Assembly (NCBI RefSeq): GCF_014268445.2
Contig: NZ_CP077089.1
Span: 4,333,501-4,397,500, forward strand
Length of the DNA stretch: 64,000 nucleotides
Reading direction: 5' to 3'
Source: Pseudomonas tensinigenes
GTDB lineage: Bacteria > Pseudomonadota > Gammaproteobacteria > Pseudomonadales > Pseudomonadaceae
A program made the translations under genes and the position numbers. Numbering within the stretch: the stretch's first letter is position 1; the number at the start of each line of letters is the position of its first letter. The notes beneath the pieces were generated by a model. That model was given only the letters and a program-made list of their open reading frames with translations. It had not been told where the DNA came from and did not search any database. This document shows, in pieces, positions 37,480 to 47,766 of this stretch.

Positions 37480-37860
37480 CTACGCGTTTGGATCTACGTT
37501 ATCCAGCGCCTTGTTCACCGCCAGTTCGCCAAGCATGACCACCTGCGCGATACCGAGCAGGGTCTTGCGATGGGTGCCGCCTAGCAGCGCGGCGAAGTCA
37601 CCGAGCATTACCGTGGCCGAGGCCAGGGATTCGCTGGCGTTGGCCAGTAATGATTCGGTGTCGGCTTTGGGATTGACCAGGAACATCTGGTTGGGGATGT
37701 ACGGTGCGGACATGATGGCGGCCGACGGTTTGAGGTAGAAGTCGAGGGCGCGGTCGGCGGCTTCGTGGAGTTTTCTAGTCTCAATGGAGACGTAGGGGGA
37801 TGTTGAGTTGGCGTCGGGGATTGCGTCTGCTTCGGGGGGATTGGGTGTTGGCTTTTTCAT
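37480..37860 (-). CDS. DUF6124 family protein
   Basis: A 126-residue cytoplasmic protein of a Pseudomonas-restricted family of unknown function. The typical pattern is visible: a Pro-rich start KKPTPNPPEADAIPD, then ETRKLHEAADRALDFYLKP, then DTESLLANASESLASATVML and the C-terminal MLGELAVNKALDNVDP. These helices carry a conserved Glu-Ser/Ala pattern. No membrane segment or signal is present. It is preceded by a roughly 290-base region that can fold extensively. Function is unknown. Confidence 0.8.
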   Translation of the reverse strand: MKKPTPNPPEADAIPDANSTSPYVSIETRKLHEAADRALDFYLKPSAAIMSAPYIPNQMFLVNPKADTESLLANASESLASATVMLGDFAALLGGTHRKTLLGIAQVVMLGELAVNKALDNVDPNA

Positions 37861-38170
37861 AATGTTTTACTCAGCTTGAAGGTGGAGCTGGCCCTTTCGG
37901 TTCCACGCGAAAGGGTGGCAGCTGTACGCAGGTTGGAACCCGGGCAACTGAGCAAACCCGACAGACTCGAAGTCTCCCGCGCACAGCCGCCATAACGGAG
38001 TGCACACATGAAAGTGCGCAAGCATACGTCATGAACAGTGCGTTTTGCTTCAGTTGAGCCGCGGGGTTCCAATCCCGATCGCTGAATTGGCAGCGACCCA
38101 CACAGGCTAGTGAGCTGACGTCCGACGGACAACCTGAAAACATTGTGGGAAGGTTCCGCACTTCCCACAT
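37861..38170 (-). other. Candidate structured RNA leader of the DUF6124 gene
   Basis: Read on the minus strand toward the DUF6124 start, this stretch holds several stems. TGTGGGAAG/CTTCCCACA is at 38144-38169. TCGCTG/CAGCGA is near 38080-38097, and AGACT/AGTCT near 37974. TTGGAACCC at 38064-38072 and GGGTTCCAA at 37933-37941 form a long-range 9-bp pairing. Small frames inside it on the same strand lack good ribosome-binding sites and family support. I judge it more likely a leader or small RNA than a gene. Confidence 0.5.
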
Positions 38171-38204
38171 AACCTTTAAACATCACGAATTGAAATACAG
38201 AACG

Positions 38205-38284
38205 TGTAGGAGCTGCCGAAGGCTGCGATCTTTTGATCTTTAAAATCAAAGTCAAAAGATCGCAGCCTTCGGCAGCTCCTACAC
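38205..38284. repeat. REPIN (GGAGCTGCCGAAGGCTGCGATC class)
   Basis: TGTAGGAGCTGCCGAAGGCT and its inverse around an A/T-rich centre; same class as 19682-19772. Confidence 0.9.
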
Positions 38285-38309
38285 GGGACCACGTTTTGGC
38301 GTGGCGGAT

Positions 38310-38642
38310 TCAGCTTCCGCCGTTTCGACACACGCCCATCACGTTGTACTTGATGGTATTGAGCTGACCTTTGGAGTCCTCATAGGTCATCGCGGTGGGC
38401 ACCACTTTGCACGCAGGCTGTGGCTTGACCACGCTCACCACTTTGACCACGTCCAGCTTCATTCCGTATTCGTAATCCTTCACCACCGGCGCCGCTTTGC
38501 CCTGGTTGGCGGCGTACTGTTCCATGGCTTTGCTGTTGGCGCTGAGCGCGCGTTCAAAAGTGCGGTCACCACCGCCTTCGGCCAGCACATTCACAGACAT
38601 CGCCATGACAGCGGCGAATGCGATCAACTTGAGTACTTTCAT
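38310..38642 (-). CDS. Secreted DUF2790 family protein
   Basis: A 110-residue exported protein of unknown function. A signal peptide (KVLKLIAFAAVMAMSVNVLA) is followed by EGGGDRTFERALSANSKAME. The DUF2790 domain then follows: YEYGMKLDVVKVVSVV, two cysteines (in PACKVVP and GVCRN) that may form a disulfide, and TAMTYEDSKGQLNTIKYNVM. The EGGGDRTFER module also starts the upstream protein at 38720-38923. A terminator-like hairpin lies between the two genes. DUF2790 genes often sit near copper or metal genes in pseudomonads. Confidence 0.85.
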   Translation of the reverse strand: MKVLKLIAFAAVMAMSVNVLAEGGGDRTFERALSANSKAMEQYAANQGKAAPVVKDYEYGMKLDVVKVVSVVKPQPACKVVPTAMTYEDSKGQLNTIKYNVMGVCRNGGS

Positions 38643-38666
38643 TCTCTTTCCTTCCCGTCCAGGCGT

Positions 38667-38702
38667 AAAAAAAGCCCGGCATCGATGCGCGATATCGGGC
38701 TT
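38667..38702 (-). terminator. Terminator or attenuator between the two small secreted-protein genes
   Basis: On the minus strand AAGCCCG pairs with CGGGCTT around an 18-base segment that can itself pair (GATATCGCGCATCGATG), followed by TTTTTTT. It ends 25 bases before the DUF2790 start, leaving room for a ribosome-binding site (AAGGAAAGAG) but little for a promoter. Confidence 0.85.
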
Positions 38703-38719
38703 GTTCAGGTGCAGCAGGC

Positions 38720-38923
38720 TTACAGATCGCGGGTCTTGTCATCTTTCTTGTCGTTGACGACGACCGGGTTACCGGCGGCTTTTTCCTTGGCCACGAACAG
38801 CTCCATGGAGCGGTCGTTGCTGGTCATCATCCGCTCGAAAGTGCGGTCGCCGCCGCCTTCGGCCAGGGCCACGGAAGAGATCGCCAGAGCGGCTGCGAAA
38901 GTACTGAGTTGGGCAAGTTTCAT
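38720..38923 (-). CDS. Small secreted protein with PtrA-like N-terminal module
   Basis: A 67-residue exported protein: signal peptide KLAQLSTFAAALAISSVALA, then EGGGDRTFERMMTSNDRSME, then a Lys/Asp-rich tail. The N-terminal motif recalls the PtrA family, copper-induced small proteins of P. aeruginosa, and is the same as in the adjacent DUF2790 protein. A candidate CzcR-type site is 73 bases upstream of the start codon. Function is not established. It could be a periplasmic metal-response protein. Confidence 0.72.
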   Translation of the reverse strand: MKLAQLSTFAAALAISSVALAEGGGDRTFERMMTSNDRSMELFVAKEKAAGNPVVVNDKKDDKTRDL

Positions 38924-38995
38924 CGTTGATTCCTCGTTTAAGTAGCTGACGGGTTCAAGGTAACAAGGCGCACCTTTCGTGACGGTGGCGGGGAA

Positions 38996-39011
38996 ATTAC
39001 ATATCCGTTAT
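38996..39011 (+). promoter_or_regulatory. Candidate CzcR-type operator upstream of the small secreted-protein genes
   Basis: ATTACATATCCGTTAT differs at one position from ATTACAAATCCGTTAT at 44882-44897. It is 73 bp upstream of the 38923 start codon, close to the 78 bp distance seen at czcC. Confidence 0.7.
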
Positions 39012-39044
39012 GTGCCCGGCACTCTTCTGAAGTCGAACACAAAA

Positions 39045-39138
39045 CCTGTAGGAGTGAGCCTGCTCGCGATAGCGGTGTGTCAGTCAATTTAGATCTGACT
39101 GATAGACCGCTATCGCGAGCAGGCTCACTCCTACAAGG
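39045..39138. repeat. REPIN (GTAGGAGTGAGCCTGCTCGCGATAG variant)
   Basis: CCTGTAGGAGTGAGCCTGCT and inverse, with GCGATAGCGGTGTGTCAGTC and GATAGACCGCTATCGC inside. Nearly identical to 53935-54028. Confidence 0.9.
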
Positions 39139-39145
39139 GGATTAC

Positions 39146-42313
<3,168 letters not shown>

Positions 42314-43507
42314 TTAATGACTATGCTCGGCTGAGGCTTTGCCCAGCTCCGACTTGAGGACGAAGCTGCCGGCGCTGGCGACTTGCGCGCCCGGTTCCAG
42401 GCCTTGAGTGATTTCCACATGGCCGCCTGCGCGACTGCCCAGCTCTACTGCGCGCGCTTCGAAGCCATCGTCGGTACGCACGAACACCGTGGATTTGTCC
42501 TCGACGGTCTGGATCGCAGATTCCGGTACGGCGACTTTCGCTTCGCGGCTGTCAGTGGCGACCAGCGCGGTGACGAACAGACCGGGGCGCCATGAGCCTT
42601 GCGGGTTTTCCAGGGTGACGCGGACGGTCGCGGTGCGGGTTTGTTCGCCGAGCAGGCTGCCGACGTAAGCCACGCTGCCGACCACTTCTGCGTTCAACTC
42701 CGGGGCGCTGACGGTGACCGCTTTGCCTACTTGAACCTTGTTCAGATCCTTCGGTGACACGCCGAACGTCACCCACACTCGCGACAGATCCGAGAGCGTG
42801 AATGCCGCCGTGGTTTCATCAACGACTTCCCCCGGCGTCAGGTGTTTTTCCACCACCACGCCGTCGAACGGCGCGCGCAATTCGTAGCGGTTGCCGCCGG
42901 TGGCGACCACGCTGCCGCTGAGTACGCTGATCTTTTGCTGCGCATTGCTCACGGCAATTTCTGCCTCTTGCAGTGCCTGGCGCGCCTGGAGGAAATCCTG
43001 CTCGGCCGAGATTTTGTCCTGCCAGAGTTTTTTCTCGCGCTCGTAGGTGGTGCGCGCCAAGGCCAAACGGCGCTGCGCGGCGGCCTGCTCGCTGCGTTGA
43101 TCGGAGATCTGCTGACTGGCGATCACCGCCAGCAACTGGCCCTTCTTCACCGTTTGCCCGAGGTTGACCGCCACCGCCTCGACCACACCCGGCACGCGCG
43201 GCACGACGTGGGCGGTGCGGTCTTCGTCGAAGCGCACTTCGCCGGGGAATGGCAGACCGCGGCTGATGTTTTGCGGCTTTGCTTCGGCGAGTTGAATACC
43301 GGCAGCGGTGATTTGTTCGGCGCTCAACTCAATGTGCCCTTCTTCGCCATGCTCGCCTTCGGCGGCGGCACCTTCTTCGGCGTGATCGGCATGTTCGGCT
43401 GCTTCATCGGCATGGGCATCGATGCTTGCATCGCCCGCCCACATCGAGCCGATACCAATGCCCAGCGCCAACGTCGCCACCGCGACCACCATCAGTTTTT
43501 GATCCAT
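42314..43507 (-). CDS. czcB: Periplasmic adaptor (membrane fusion protein) CzcB-type
   Basis: Bridges CzcA and the outer-membrane channel. It has 397 residues, with an N-terminal membrane anchor (MVVAVATLALGIGIGSMWAG). Residues 29-59 are rich in His, Asp and Glu (His at 32, 39, 42, 53 and 58), a likely metal-binding segment. The lipoyl and hairpin domain follow (LAVIASQQISDQRSEQAAAQ), then the beta-barrel. It lies 49 bases after czcC. Confidence 0.92.
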   Translation of the reverse strand: MDQKLMVVAVATLALGIGIGSMWAGDASIDAHADEAAEHADHAEEGAAAEGEHGEEGHIELSAEQITAAGIQLAEAKPQNISRGLPFPGEVRFDEDRTAHVVPRVPGVVEAVAVNLGQTVKKGQLLAVIASQQISDQRSEQAAAQRRLALARTTYEREKKLWQDKISAEQDFLQARQALQEAEIAVSNAQQKISVLSGSVVATGGNRYELRAPFDGVVVEKHLTPGEVVDETTAAFTLSDLSRVWVTFGVSPKDLNKVQVGKAVTVSAPELNAEVVGSVAYVGSLLGEQTRTATVRVTLENPQGSWRPGLFVTALVATDSREAKVAVPESAIQTVEDKSTVFVRTDDGFEARAVELGSRAGGHVEITQGLEPGAQVASAGSFVLKSELGKASAEHSH

Positions 43508-43556
43508 GGAAACTCCTCTGCGTCATACCTGCGCGCAGTGCTGTGAAAAGTGAAAT

Positions 43557-44804
43557 TCAAGGGCTGACGCTGAGGTCGCCGAAGATCCGTTCAATGCGTA
43601 CGCGGGCATCGGTCGCTTCGCTGACTGCCTGGATGTACTGGCTACGGGCGCTGATCAAAGTGCGTTGCGCATCGAGCACATCGAGGAAGCCGAACTTACC
43701 CATTTCGAAACCACGGGTGGCGCTGTCGACCGCACTTTGCGCCGCAGGCAGGATGGTCTGGTTGAATGCCTTTACCTCGCCATTGGCGGTCTGCCATTGC
43801 TCGAGACTGGTCTGGATTTCCGTGCGCAAACGCAGCTCGGTGGCGTTGCGCAGATCCCGCGCCTGATCGGTTCGGCGCGCTGCGGCGAGTACGTTGCCCT
43901 GATTGCGGTTGAACAGCGGAATCGGCATCGACAGCCCGACCACGTTGACCCGCTCGCGCTCGGTTTCGCTGTACTGGCTGCCGATGCTCACGGTCAGGTC
44001 GGGAATGCGCTGGGATTTTTCCAGGCCCAATGACGCTTCGCGTTGATCGATCTGCAGTTTGGCCAGACGCAGTTCGGCAGTCTCGTTCAGACGCTCGAGC
44101 AATCTTGTCGTTGGTGGAACGGCCGGCATGCTTTGCGTGGGTGCCTGCACCTTGGTCGACGTCGGCAACGGCGCGCCCATGACTTGCGCCAATTGTTGGT
44201 ACGCGGTGGCCTGATCGCGTTCTGCCCGGCTCAGTTCAAGGCGCACTTCCGAGAGCTGCACTTGCGCCCGCGTGCCTTCGACCGGTGATGATTTGCCTGC
44301 TTCGATGCGCCCTTGCGCCACGCGCACACCGTGCTCGGCCAATTGCAGGGATTGCCGCGACAGCTGCAAGCGTTGCTGCGCGGTTTGCGCGCTGTTGAAC
44401 GCCTGAATGACGTCTGCACGCAAGGCATTGCGCTTGCGCTCCAGTTCGATGCCGACAGCGTCCTGCGCGCGGCTGGCGACATCGATCCGCGCGCCGCGTT
44501 TGCCGCCCAGTTCGATCGGCTGACTGAGCATCACCGTGGTTGTGCGCGAATCGCGGCGAGTGTCTTCAGCCTCCCACGACACTTCGGGATTGGGGATCAG
44601 CCCGGCTTGCTGACGCTCGCCTTGAGCGATGCCGATTTCCCACTGCACAGCGGCCAGGTCCGGGTTGCCGGCGAAGGCACTTTGCAGGGCTTGCTCCAGC
44701 GTCAGGGGCGCCGCGTTCGCGAGGCCGGTACAGGCCAGCAACAGGATGCCGCTGGCGGTTTTTTTCAGGCGTGATCGCGCCGTCAGTTTTATTAAACCGG
44801 GCAA
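43557..44804 (-). CDS. czcC: Outer-membrane efflux channel CzcC-type (TolC family)
   Basis: Outer-membrane component of the exporter, 415 residues, with two OEP repeats. A signal peptide (KKTASGILLLACTGLANA) precedes PLTLEQALQSAFAGNPDL. Later parts show LELSRAERDQATAYQQLAQV and VGLSMPIPLFNRNQGNVLAA. No ATG fits. The TTG at 44804 is chosen because AAGGAAG lies 7 bases upstream; the TTG at 44825 lacks a site. A candidate CzcR operator lies 78 bases upstream of this start. Confidence 0.9.
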   Translation of the reverse strand: MPGLIKLTARSRLKKTASGILLLACTGLANAAPLTLEQALQSAFAGNPDLAAVQWEIGIAQGERQQAGLIPNPEVSWEAEDTRRDSRTTTVMLSQPIELGGKRGARIDVASRAQDAVGIELERKRNALRADVIQAFNSAQTAQQRLQLSRQSLQLAEHGVRVAQGRIEAGKSSPVEGTRAQVQLSEVRLELSRAERDQATAYQQLAQVMGAPLPTSTKVQAPTQSMPAVPPTTRLLERLNETAELRLAKLQIDQREASLGLEKSQRIPDLTVSIGSQYSETERERVNVVGLSMPIPLFNRNQGNVLAAARRTDQARDLRNATELRLRTEIQTSLEQWQTANGEVKAFNQTILPAAQSAVDSATRGFEMGKFGFLDVLDAQRTLISARSQYIQAVSEATDARVRIERIFGDLSVSP

Positions 44805-44881
44805 TGGAAGACTTCCTTTATTCAAGAATCTCGGATGCCGCCACGGTAGGGTTTTGAACTTATCGACAAGGTGACTGGAAC

Positions 44882-44897
44882 ATTACAAATCCGTTAT
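44882..44897 (+). promoter_or_regulatory. Candidate CzcR-type operator upstream of czcCBA
   Basis: ATTACAAATCCGTTAT has a 7-2-7 layout with half-sites ATTACAA and CCGTTAT. TTGTAA on the minus strand inside it could also act as a -35 hexamer for czcC. It lies 78 bp from the czcC start codon in the czcC/czcR divergent region. Confidence 0.72.
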
Positions 44898-45398
44898 CCA
44901 CGGTTTGCCGAAGTTGTTTTGCTCTAGGATGCGAAGTGCTGGCGGCGTTATCGAAATACATCGAAACAAAAACACGCTAGTTATCTGCTGAATTGCACTT
45001 GCCGGAATCAAAGTGATGGGGATTTTGTGGTTTGTGCTGCGACCGACTGTCGCAGAGCACCGTTTTAAAGCGCTTAGTCGTTGACCCTGTAGCCACTACA
45101 ACCTTTATCGTCCGGACTTCCCCTCACCCCAGCCCTCTCCCGGAGGGAGAGGGAGCCGACCGAGGTGTCTGACACTTTCCATCGACCTGTTAAATCAAGT
45201 CGACTATGGATTCCGTAAAGATGTTCCACGTCGGTGCAGTTCTGAAGCATCCCACGTTTAGTCCCCTCTCCCTCTGGGAGAGGGTTAGGGTGAGGGGCTT
45301 CTTATCGTTATTGAACAACGTCCGGAAGACCTTACAAAAACAATAACTTTCCCAGTCACCGAAATTAAATACCCATTAAATAAAAGTGGTGAAAGATC
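44898..45398. other. Divergent czcC/czcR region
   Basis: Beyond the candidate operator this 500 bp stretch holds repeat copy C (45120-45297) and otherwise no supported gene. I see no second copy of the ATTACAAAT motif near czcR. The czcR ribosome-binding site is GGTGAAAG just upstream of 45399. Confidence 0.5.
45120..45297. repeat. CCCTCACCC-type element, copy C
   Basis: CCCCTCACCCCAGCCCTCTC and GAGAGGGTTAGGGTGAGGGG bound a core containing GAGCCGACCGAGGTGTCTG and CATCGACCTG. It separates the czc operator from the czcRS genes. Confidence 0.85.
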
Positions 45399-46073
45399 AT
45401 GCGAATCCTTGTCGTCGAGGACGAGCTTAAAGCTGCCGAATACTTGCATCAGGGTTTGACCGAAAGTGGTTATGTCGTTGACCACGCCGCCACCGGTGCC
45501 GATGGCCTGCACCTGGCGCAACAGCAGACCTATGACCTGATTATTCTCGACGTAAACCTGCCGGAACTGGATGGCTGGGGTGTGCTGGAACAGTTGCGTC
45601 GCACTCATTCCACACGAGTGATGATGCTCACCGCGCGCGGGCGTTTGGCCGACAAGATTCGCGGCCTCGATCTGGGCGCCGACGATTATCTGGTCAAGCC
45701 GTTCGAGTTCCCCGAACTGCTGGCGCGGGTGCGCACATTGATGCGCCGCAGCGAAAACATCCCGGTGCCGCAGGTGCTGAAAGTGGCTGATCTGGAGCTC
45801 GATCCGGGCCGCCATCGCGCGTTTCGTGGTGCGCAGCGTATTGACCTGACCACCAAGGAATTCGCCCTGCTGCATCTGCTGATGCGCCAGTCCGGCGAAG
45901 TGCTGACGCGCACACAAATCATCTCGTTGGTGTGGGACATGAATTTCGATTGCGACACCAACGTGGTCGAAGTGTCGATCCGCCGCTTGCGGGCGAAGAT
46001 CGACGACCCTTTCGACAGCAAGTTGATCCACACCCTGCGCGGTGTCGGCTATGTGCTGGAGGCGCGGGAATGA
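45399..46073 (+). CDS. czcR: Heavy-metal response regulator, OmpR/PhoB type
   Basis: A 224-residue response regulator of the CzcR/CopR/IrlR group. The receiver domain has acidic residues in VVEDE, the phospho-acceptor Asp in [15 protein letters not shown] (about residue 51), Thr in MLTARG and Lys in [13 protein letters not shown]. The C-terminal winged helix contains [20 protein letters not shown] and [15 protein letters not shown]. Divergence from czcCBA matches the P. aeruginosa czcRS arrangement. It overlaps the kinase gene by 4 bases. A CopR assignment cannot be excluded. Confidence 0.85.
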   Translation: MRILVVEDELKAAEYLHQGLTESGYVVDHAATGADGLHLAQQQTYDLIILDVNLPELDGWGVLEQLRRTHSTRVMMLTARGRLADKIRGLDLGADDYLVKPFEFPELLARVRTLMRRSENIPVPQVLKVADLELDPGRHRAFRGAQRIDLTTKEFALLHLLMRQSGEVLTRTQIISLVWDMNFDCDTNVVEVSIRRLRAKIDDPFDSKLIHTLRGVGYVLEARE

Positions 46074-47503
46074 AGCCTTCCAGCCTGTCGATGCGCTTGG
46101 GTTTGACAGTGAGTGTTCTCGGCGCGCTGCTGGTGGTGTTCCTCGCGATCCTTGCCTATTTCGCGTTGACCCATGAGCTGAATTCGCTTGCCAGAGACAG
46201 TCTGGAAAAGAAGATGGCGCAGGTGGAGCACAGCCTGTCGCTGTACGTCGATGCCAATGAAATCACCGGCAAGCCGCATATCCTTCTGGATCAGGTGATG
46301 GGCCATGACAACCTCACTTTGACGATTTATGACCGTTTGAATTTGCGCTCGCCGCTGCTCAAATCCGGTAGCGGTCTGACTGATCCACGGGTTGAATTGA
46401 AAGCAGTGCGCGCGACCACTGATCAACTGGCGTATTCCGACAGCCTGGATGCTGAAGGCGCGAAATTCCTCACCGTGTCCAAGCTGATTCGTCTCAAGGA
46501 CAGCAGCAGCGTGCCGGTGCTGCTGTCCGTGGATAACGCCCACGATGAGGCCCTCCTCAGCGCCTACCTGCGCTCGACGCTGATTGCCTTGCCGTTGTTG
46601 CTGGTGTTTATCGGCCTCACTGCGTGGGGCGCGGTGCAGCGTGGTTTGGCGCCGCTGCGTGAGTTTCGCAAGGTGGCGGCGATGGTCTCGACCCAGGACC
46701 TGGAGCATCGATTGTCGGTGGTGAACATGCCTCAGGAACTGAGCGAACTGGCGCAAGGCATCAACTTCATGCTGCATCGACTCGATGCCGGGGTGCAGCA
46801 GTTGTCGCAGTTCTCCGATGACCTGGCGCATGAGCTGCGCACGCCGATCAACAATCTGATGGGCAAGGCGCAGGTGACCTTGTCCCGCGAACGCACGACC
46901 GAGGAATACAAGGACGTGCTGGTGTCCTGCACCGAGGAGTTGGAGCGCGTGGCGCGGATTGTTTCGGACATGCTGTTTCTGGCGCAGGTCAGTCATCCGT
47001 CGGCGCTGGCGCCGTTTGAAGCGGTGGCGCTAGAAGTTGAAGTGGCGAAGGTGGCGGAGATGTTTTCGTTGTCGGCGCAGGACAAGCAGATTCATTTGAA
47101 TGTGCTTGGCAGTGCCTCGGTGCTGGGCGACCGGTTGATGATTCAGCGAGCGATTTCCAATCTGCTGTCCAACGCGTTGCGTCATTGCCCGAATGGGAAA
47201 ACCGTGACGTTGCTGATTGAGCAGAGCGCAGCGCAGGCATCCCTGCTGGTCAGCAACCCCGGCGCCGGGATTGAAGCGCAGCATTTGCCACATCTGTTCG
47301 ACCGCTTCTACCGCGTCGACAGCAGCCGCTCGCGCTCGCAGGGCAGCACCGGGTTGGGACTGGCCATCGTCCGTTCGATCATGAGCCTGCATCAGGGCGT
47401 GGCGGAGGTGAAGAGTTTGCCGGGTGCGATGACCGTGTTCCGGCTTGGGTTTCCTGCGGTGCCGCCAATGGCCCCATCGCTTGCAGGCAAGCTCCCACAG
47501 TGA
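46070..47503 (+). CDS. czcS: Heavy-metal sensor histidine kinase
   Basis: A 477-residue membrane sensor kinase. Two membrane segments ([20 protein letters not shown] and [19 protein letters not shown]) bracket a periplasmic sensor domain of about 140 residues. A HAMP domain follows, then the H-box [20 protein letters not shown]-box [11 protein letters not shown] and G-boxes NPGAGI and [10 protein letters not shown]. The last codons (SLAGKLPQ) and the stop are read from a REP-like sequence, so the C-terminus is repeat-derived. The start overlaps czcR in ATGA. Confidence 0.87.
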   Translation: MKPSSLSMRLGLTVSVLGALLVVFLAILAYFALTHELNSLARDSLEKKMAQVEHSLSLYVDANEITGKPHILLDQVMGHDNLTLTIYDRLNLRSPLLKSGSGLTDPRVELKAVRATTDQLAYSDSLDAEGAKFLTVSKLIRLKDSSSVPVLLSVDNAHDEALLSAYLRSTLIALPLLLVFIGLTAWGAVQRGLAPLREFRKVAAMVSTQDLEHRLSVVNMPQELSELAQGINFMLHRLDAGVQQLSQFSDDLAHELRTPINNLMGKAQVTLSRERTTEEYKDVLVSCTEELERVARIVSDMLFLAQVSHPSALAPFEAVALEVEVAKVAEMFSLSAQDKQIHLNVLGSASVLGDRLMIQRAISNLLSNALRHCPNGKTVTLLIEQSAAQASLLVSNPGAGIEAQHLPHLFDRFYRVDSSRSRSQGSTGLGLAIVRSIMSLHQGVAEVKSLPGAMTVFRLGFPAVPPMAPSLAGKLPQ

Positions 47504-47705
47504 TTTGCGGGGTATCCGAATCTTGTGAACACTAAAAAAACCTGTGGGAGCCTGGCTTGCCAGCGATGGCGGTGGGGCAGGCGATATCCATGTTGAATGT
47601 CAGTAAGCAATCGCTTGCAGGCAAGCTCCCACAGTGGTTTCGGGTGCACTCGGAATTTGTGAGCGACGCAGAAACCTGTGGGAGCGAGCCTGCTCGCGAA
47701 AGCGG
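47474..47705. repeat. Cluster of REP units of two classes
   Basis: Units in order: GCTTGCAGGCAAGCTCCCAC (47480-), its inverse type TGTGGGAGCCTGGCTTGCCA (47541-), GCTTGCAGGCAAGCTCCCAC again (47612-) and TGTGGGAGCGAGCCTGCTCG (47677-). The GCTTGC-type units differ from the GAGCCTGCTCGC class seen elsewhere. The first unit overlaps the 3' end of the kinase gene. Confidence 0.85.
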
Positions 47706-47721
47706 TAAATCAGGCACCAAC

Positions 47722-47746
47722 AAAAACGGCACCTTGCGGTGCCGTT
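47722..47746 (-). terminator. Terminator of the ABC importer operon
   Basis: On the minus strand AACGGCACC-GCA-AGGTGCCGTT followed by TTTGTTGG, 20 bases after the last gene's stop. Confidence 0.88.
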
Positions 47747-47766
47747 CGCCTTTCACATTTCAGCTT

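Noticed and set aside
37871..38170. Small protein frame starting MWEVRNLPTMFSG on the minus strand
   Set aside because: The start lies at the edge of a hairpin without a ribosome-binding site, and the frame lacks family support. A structured leader explains the region better, though translation cannot be excluded.
47474..47705. REP cluster as a possible CRISPR array
   Set aside because: Units alternate in orientation and belong to palindromic REP classes scattered over the window.
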